From NCBI GenBank assembly GCA_010645155.1, contig CM021322.1, positions 2,312,958 to 2,376,957 of the forward strand: a stretch of 64,000 nt of DNA, written 5' to 3'. The notes under the pieces were generated by a model. The model saw only the letters and a program-made list of their open reading frames with translations, was not told where the DNA came from and did no database searches. Positions 59,301 to 64,000 of the stretch are shown here, one piece after another. The position numbers were made by a program, and so were the translations under genes. Positions within the stretch are counted from its first letter, which is position 1. Every line of letters starts with the position of its first letter. The DNA comes from Tigriopus japonicus (lineage: Eukaryota; Arthropoda; Copepoda; Harpacticoida; Harpacticidae).

Positions 59301-62300
59301 GCGCACCTGTGCAATTGAACTCAGGCGTTTGGGAAAAGGCTCTCTCGGTTGTAGATTGGTTGTGTCCGTCGTCCCCATTTATCTATCCATTATTGGCCCA
59401 TGGATCCCTCTCAGGCGAGGTCAATCTCGGACGTCTCTTGTGTAAATACAGTTCATTAGAAGGCCATCAATCGAGAGTGCCAAATTCTGAAAAGGTGATA
59501 GATAAATGATCCTCATATGAAAAGAAAAGTGAGAGGCGACAAAGCACCTCAGGTAGTACTCGTACAAAATATGTACAGTAGTAGTCGGGTTTAACGCACT
59601 CCGGGCAAAAAGTCATGAACCGGTATTCTTCGAACAAAGTTCCTTCCCAATTTCGAAACTTGATTTGACAACCTGTACATACTTTTGCCAATCCTTAATT
59701 AGCTTAGTGGCGACTTTTTTTTCGACACTCAGCCTGCTAGGCTTGAATGGCACTAGTTTAACAGTTCTTTGCCATCCTCTCACTGCAGATGTCTAGTCTA
59801 GGTTCTTGTTCCTGAGAAGAGCAACTTTTGTAAATGAACCTGCTTCTGCAAGAGCTCTTTTGAAGCCGAAGAAAGACCCGCAGGTCTTCCTTGCCTTGTT
59901 TGATCGACTTCCAAATGTGGACAAGTGCTCGCTCGCACACACACATTCATACACTCACACACCCAAAATGGACAGCTCCTGGTTGAGATGATATCATAAT
60001 TCAACGAAGAAGTGTTTGACATTCAAGAAGCCCGAGCGGTTTCTACGTATACATAGAAGCAGTTCCAGAAAACCTATACTGTACATATTTACCTGGCTAT
60101 TGAGCCTCGAACTGAATGAAGCGAATCCCTACATGTGGCCTGTTGGATGGACAATGAATTTATGACATCATTTTAAAAGTTGCTTTTTGTCCACATTGTC
60201 TCGTTCGCTTCTCTTCTCCCCAGAAGACAACAAGCATGGTCGGTCGGTTGCGATAGTGGTCCTGCTCCCTCCTACTGAAGGACCATCCAACTTGCTTCTT
60301 GAACGACACGAGTTGAGGCAAAAATGGCATTCTTCAGCACTCAAACAGCTGACAAAGACAATGCTAAGCATTTTCCACCTTGACGTGGTTCTTGGGGTGA
60401 CTGGAGACTCGAATAGTTTCGAGCATTCATGTTCTTCCCAGTTAAGACATGGATATTGGCGTTATATTGATAGTTTTGCACTATGTGTACGTATGTTCCC
60501 CGGCTCGTTTGTTAAGGTCACAGGAGATTCTACGTACGTACTTCATGCATTCCATCTCAAGAAGCGAGTCGGTCGGTGGCTCGGTCGAGGGTGGCCAAAC
60601 AATGCAACAAAACGCTCAATAATTAGTAAATACCAGATCGACAGACGCATGCCGTGAACCTAATACCAAGAGGATGATATCAAACTGACCCCATGGCCGT
60701 TCTGATAATGAATCAAAGGATGAGACAGCAATCATGAGTCAAGCCTTTTTTCTCAATCATGGTCCTACTGCGCCGACCAAAAGACGGCGGAATCAGCCCA
60801 TTGCATCCAATACACTGAAGAGTCGGTCGGCTCCTTCTTCCAATTCTTCTTCCAGATACACCAAAGAAGCACTATGTAATCCTACTGACAGTTCATTTAT
60901 AGTGTATAACCTTTCCTAGCGAGGCAACAGTCTCACATTCCTTGGCCTCCTTTGATCTTTCTCGGAGAAGTTGTTCTCTTGATTTGCCCTGAAACGAGCC
61001 GAAAATGGATCTAATTACGAATGATCGGAGTTCAACTGCTTCACTCCTTAGTTTGATATTTAAAAGAAAAACAATCGTAAACCGGACCAAAAATGCTGCT
61101 CCCTGGCTTTGATCTAGAACTTGGCCCATTATTCATCTAAATGTTGAACCTGTGACTCGTTGCAGTTTTAACTTTGTGTGATTGTGAGGATGGATGCAGT
61201 CAGTGTTCTCCTTGTCATTTGTCAGTGTGTTTTGCACTCTGAAATGGGGATTATTTTGCCTGTTCAGTGATTGAGGGCCACTTGGAAGGAATTTACTTAT
61301 CTCTGACAAGGATCTTGGAAACACTCGGCGTTTCACTTCGCACACCGCAAAAGACGTTTATTCTCAAAAGTGACCTAACGATGATGATGATTTAACCAAA
61401 GGAGCTTGCTTCCCTCCTGATCTCAGGGTTCGTTCCAACGAACAGTCAGTTAACAGTCACAACACACGGAGAAAGATCCAGCCATGAAGAACTAGTAGTC
61501 TTGGTAGTTCTCCGTCTTGAGGAGCAAAAAATCGAGATTTGGGCACTTCAATCTCGAGTGCCCTCTTCATAAAACGACCCGGCTAATTCACTTCAAGTTT
61601 ACTCCTAAAACCAGAAGATGATCATGACGATGAGGAGCAAGTTTTTCTGGCCCGGCTCTCTATCAAAATGGATCGACCACATCCACTTTGAGGTCTAGCC
61701 AACCTTGAGAACCTTCTTTTAGCTCTGTCTCTCTTGTCTTGGACGTAAAAATCAATATTACAGTAGCTGGAGGAGTTCTCTCATTTGTTAGTCAAGTTCA
61801 TGACTTACGGTAATTGATATTCTCCTACAAACCTACCTACTACCCTCTCTCTCTCTCATTCACTCACTCACTTGACTGGGATTCATTTCGGAGGCAAAAA
61901 ATGAGGCCAAAACGATTTCGTTTTAATGAATTGCAAGCCCACGTGCTTGTTCTTCTTCTCCTTCTCCTCGATGAAAGGAGTGTCTCGAGGTAAACATGAG
62001 GTCTTCTCTCTGGCCAAACTGGTTGTTGTATGGACCGTTGATCTTTTTTTCCTCTGATTTTACTAGATCGTATGCCTCGTTCTTTTTGAGAGGCCCGGTT
62101 AGCTGGCTGCTTGTGCGTATGTAGCGTTTTCTTTCCACACAATCCCGAGTTTCACCCTTTCATATTATGAAGTCTGGGGCGGGTCTCAGTTGTCTTCGCG
62201 TGAGGAAAAATGAGAAATCCTAATTGTCTGCTGAACTTTTGCTCCGAGCCATTTTTAAATGGGCAAAAAAGGTCACTCGTCGTCATTCGTTCCATATACG

Positions 62301-63253
62301 ACTTTGTATGATTAAGACAACTTTCGAAGGAGGCGATTTTCATTACAAGATCGAGTTTTCATATCAGGTTGGTGCGTACGTACGTAAAGTCTGTTGATGG
62401 GGGCCGTGGTAGTAAAGTCAAGATTTGATAATCATGGTTAAGGCATCGTCAAGATGATATGTTCATAGATGAAGCATCATCTATGAATCTCATCGGGGCA
62501 GATGGAATGGATGATAGGCTCAAGATTGGTGCTGCTAAGAGCACAGATAGAATCTCATCACCGTCAAGATCAGTGCGCTTACTAGCTACTGGACTTCTCA
62601 GTCGTCGGACCTTGGCAGGCCCATTTGGGCCCAACCCAGGGCTGATCAGGCCTTTGGGTCTTGACTTACCCCTCCAACAGAGATTACAAAGATATACAAA
62701 TGCGATAAACGCCAGCAAATTTGGCATGAAGAAGATTTCAATGGCTAGGATATGGTGATTAATGGTCAGTTCTTCCAAATACACGTACCCTTCTCAATTC
62801 CAGACATCGAGGCCGATCTCCATGAAGAAAGAGAATATCCAATCTCGGAACCGGAAACTGTCGGCCAAAGCGCGGAAGAAACACACGAGTTTTGCTCCTG
62901 TGGCCGATATGCTTAAACCTTTCGAGAAAATGTACGGGTATGCGGGTATGGCCGCGGCGGCAGGAATGGGTGGCATGTCATCCTACTACATGCCGCCCAC
63001 TCATCCGGCTGTTTCGTGCGGGTCCATCCCTCACTCTATGCATTCTGGACCTTCGGGGGCCAGTTCATCCCAATTCGGCGCCGGGATGCACATGATGGCC
63101 GCAGCCAGTTCGGCAGCCCTCGGGGGCTTCGGGGCCTCCTCCCTGAATGGCATGGTAAGTGCTCGATTCTTATTCCTCTTGTGGGGAAAAAATTCCAATC
63201 TGAAGACCTGTCAGGTCAGATCGCCACCTCTTGACATGACTCCATTTTTCTGA
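53326..63253 (+). CDS. GATA transcription factor C, GATA1/2/3-class paralogue
   Basis: Exons 53326-53596, 55080-55805, 56491-56636, 58867-58992, 62804-63154 and 63215-63253 give 1,659 nt, 552 aa, with all phases consistent. The N-finger is C337/C340/C358/C361 (GREC...[14 protein letters not shown]); the C-finger is C391/C394/C412/C415 ([18 protein letters not shown]), followed by [19 protein letters not shown] and LSAKARKKH. The N-terminus (MAHPAP..., His-rich, then [15 protein letters not shown]) resembles the start of vertebrate GATA2/3, supporting GATA1/2/3 membership. Residues 91-332 are Ser/Gln/Gly-rich; the C-terminal part is Met/Ala/Ser-rich. Introns are long (1.5, 0.7, 2.2 and 3.8 kb) except the last (60 bp). 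Start choice: the upstream GTG frame is closed by TGA, and the ATG at 53326 is the first in-frame Met. It is a nuclear DNA-binding regulator. Confidence 0.9.
53597..55079 (+). other. GATA C intron 1
   Basis: No gene inside. Contains an ATC/ATCCTC repeat at 54322-54366 and purine-rich DNA near 54920. It ends in a CAGCAG tandem acceptor at 55077-55082. Confidence 0.6.
54322..54366. repeat. (ATC)n-like microsatellite
   Basis: Eight ATC units followed by ACATC and CATCCT variants, inside intron 1 of GATA C. Confidence 0.85.
56332..56350 (+). promoter_or_regulatory. Paired GATA motifs in GATA C intron 2
   Basis: AGATAG at 56332-56337 and AGATAA at 56345-56350, about 140 bp before the N-finger exon, the same relative location as the pair in GATA B. 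Confidence 0.25.
56637..58866 (+). other. GATA C intron 3
   Basis: Lies between the N-finger and C-finger exons. Scattered short frames only, with a GATGGTG-rich stretch at about 57615-57650. I find no gene or RNA inside it. Confidence 0.5.
59496..59505 (+). promoter_or_regulatory. Overlapping GATA motifs in GATA C intron 4
   Basis: TGATAGATAA contains TGATAG and AGATAA, two overlapping WGATAR sites. Confidence 0.2.
62449..62727 (-). CDS. Possible small secreted peptide gene nested antisense in GATA C (hypothetical)
   Basis: The ATG at 62725-62727 opens [17 protein letters not shown], a signal-peptide-like start, followed by a basic/Gly/Pro segment ([17 protein letters not shown]), dibasic RR and KR sites and an acidic region, ending at TGA after 92 residues. 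A consensus-like donor (GGAGGG|GTAAGTC) lies just after the signal, so the true exon might end there and the rest be intronic. The layout resembles a peptide precursor, but no known neuropeptide is recognised. The plus strand is also open here, so a chance frame is quite possible. Confidence 0.25.
   Translation of the reverse strand: MPNLLAFIAFVYLCNLCWRGKSRPKGLISPGLGPNGPAKVRRLRSPVASKRTDLDGDEILSVLLAAPILSLSSIPSAPMRFIDDASSMNISS
63155..63214 (+). other. 60-bp final intron of GATA C, in frame and without stop
   Basis: Donor ATG|GTAAGT and acceptor CCTGTCAG enclose exactly 60 nt with no in-frame stop. Splicing gives the C-terminus [15 protein letters not shown]; retention inserts 20 residues (starting [10 protein letters not shown]). 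Both end at the same TGA. Confidence 0.5.
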
Positions 63254-64000
63254 ACGCGAAGGGAAACGTCGATTTTCATTAAGCTCACGAGCCAAGGGTT
63301 CAAAAGGCCAAACGATTCTGGGCTACCGGCCCTCATGTCAACTCTCCGGTTGGTTAGTTGGTTGGAGGGAGCATCATGTCGTAGAGAATCCGGCCTCACG
63401 TTCAAAGAACGAGATGGATCGAGGTCTCCCCATGTAGCTTGCAGTAAAAGCACAATCAATATCACTGCTGGAAGCTGAGAAGCCGAATAGGTTAGTTACC
63501 ACCAGGCCACCACCTCGACTATTCGAGCCCTACCAGTCCCTACCAGAACGACGTACGTACCACGTAGTGTGTATGGATGGTTGTTGCACTACGGTAAAGA
63601 GATAGGCGGTGTGAGCACAAATTCAAAAAAAGGTGGGTGGTCACACTCGACACCCAAACAACCAGGCAGATAAAAAGGAAGACTCAGACGCCGGGTTCAT
63701 CATGGAATTGTGTTTGTCGTTTACTATTGCTACTACATGGGGCAACGCCCTACCGAGTTCATGTTCTGTGTCGATCTGCACCCCAAACAATGCTACTGAC
63801 AAACGTTCCTCTCTCGACATGGCCTGTCAGACCAACGACTTCTTTTTCAATTTGGTCTTACTTATGTTATGCATGATTTTGTAATAAGATCAATTTACCG
63901 CCACTTGAACGATTGAAACTTGCTTCAAGTCTCTTTGGTTGTCAATTAGTAGGTGGAAAACCCGCCTCAGCTCTCGATGAGCCGCTCTGCCAAATTTCCC
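63254..64000. other. 3' flank of GATA C, no further gene supported
   Basis: Presumed 3' UTR then intergenic DNA. Frames at 63633-63884 show no domain. No clear AATAAA before the window ends. Confidence 0.4.

Larger units (their letters stand above)
58993..62803 (+). other. GATA C intron 4
   Basis: The longest intron (3.8 kb), between the C-finger exon and the basic-tail exon. It holds overlapping WGATAR sites at 59496-59505 (TGATAGATAA), a hairpin CATAGATGA/TCATCTATG at 62463-62484, and a possible antisense secreted-peptide frame (62449-62727). Confidence 0.5.

Noticed and set aside
60187..60657. 156-codon plus-strand frame in GATA C intron 4
   Set aside because: No domain, no usable splice phase, composition like random intronic sequence.
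62459..62758. 99-codon plus-strand frame before GATA C exon 5
   Set aside because: It lies in intron 4; no acceptor or phase joins it to the C-finger exon, and the acceptor at 62801-62803 is strong.

Overview
This is eukaryotic nuclear DNA, almost certainly from an arthropod and most likely a crustacean. A copepod is my guess from compact 57-77 bp introns mixed with very long ones, the gene content and the repeat types; nothing in the window proves the species. Genes are split by GT-AG introns (plus one GC-AG intron). I rebuilt exon structures by hand by matching splice sites and codon phase.

Layout. 0-3.6 kb: a secreted Cys-rich/PAN-domain protein gene whose 5' part carries a decayed non-LTR retrotransposon, followed by two nested hAT-type miniature transposons. 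3.8-6.3 kb: an endonuclease-domain fragment of a non-LTR element, two oppositely oriented blocks of a 10-bp minisatellite and an ATTC microsatellite. 6.3-10.8 kb: no gene I can support. 10.9-12.3 kb (minus): a secreted His/Tyr/Pro-rich repeat protein whose intron contains a probably false assembly gap. 12.6-16.4 kb: a mariner-type MITE and a 796-bp fold-back element. 17.3-20.2 kb (minus): a calmodulin-like gene with two alternative last exons, head-to-head with an acid sphingomyelinase-like phosphodiesterase gene (20.8-22.6 kb, plus). 22.6-30.3 kb: repeats, including a gypsy RNase H relic and a hAT copy. 30.3-63.3 kb: three two-finger GATA transcription factor genes, A (plus), B (minus) and C (plus), separated by 5-12 kb of apparently non-coding DNA.

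The GATA cluster dominates the window. All three genes share a 146-nt N-finger exon (phase 1 in, phase 0 out) and a 126-nt C-finger exon (phase 0 both sides), so they are paralogues. The tail after the C-finger (IQ-T/S-RNRK) is of the GATA1/2/3 (insect grain) type and not the GATA4/5/6 type (RKRK). B is closest to the canonical family, C is intermediate and A is strongly diverged. B and C are head-to-head across about 12 kb, and A and B are tail-to-tail. They probably act as DNA-binding regulators, perhaps sharing cis-regulatory DNA; this is inference.

The strongest items for follow-up are the GATA1/2/3-class expansion, alternative first exons for GATA A, alternative C-terminal EF-hand exons in the calmodulin-like gene, the phase-1 modular Cys-rich/PAN protein, the nested hAT elements with exact target-site duplications, and the duplicated flanks of the N gap.
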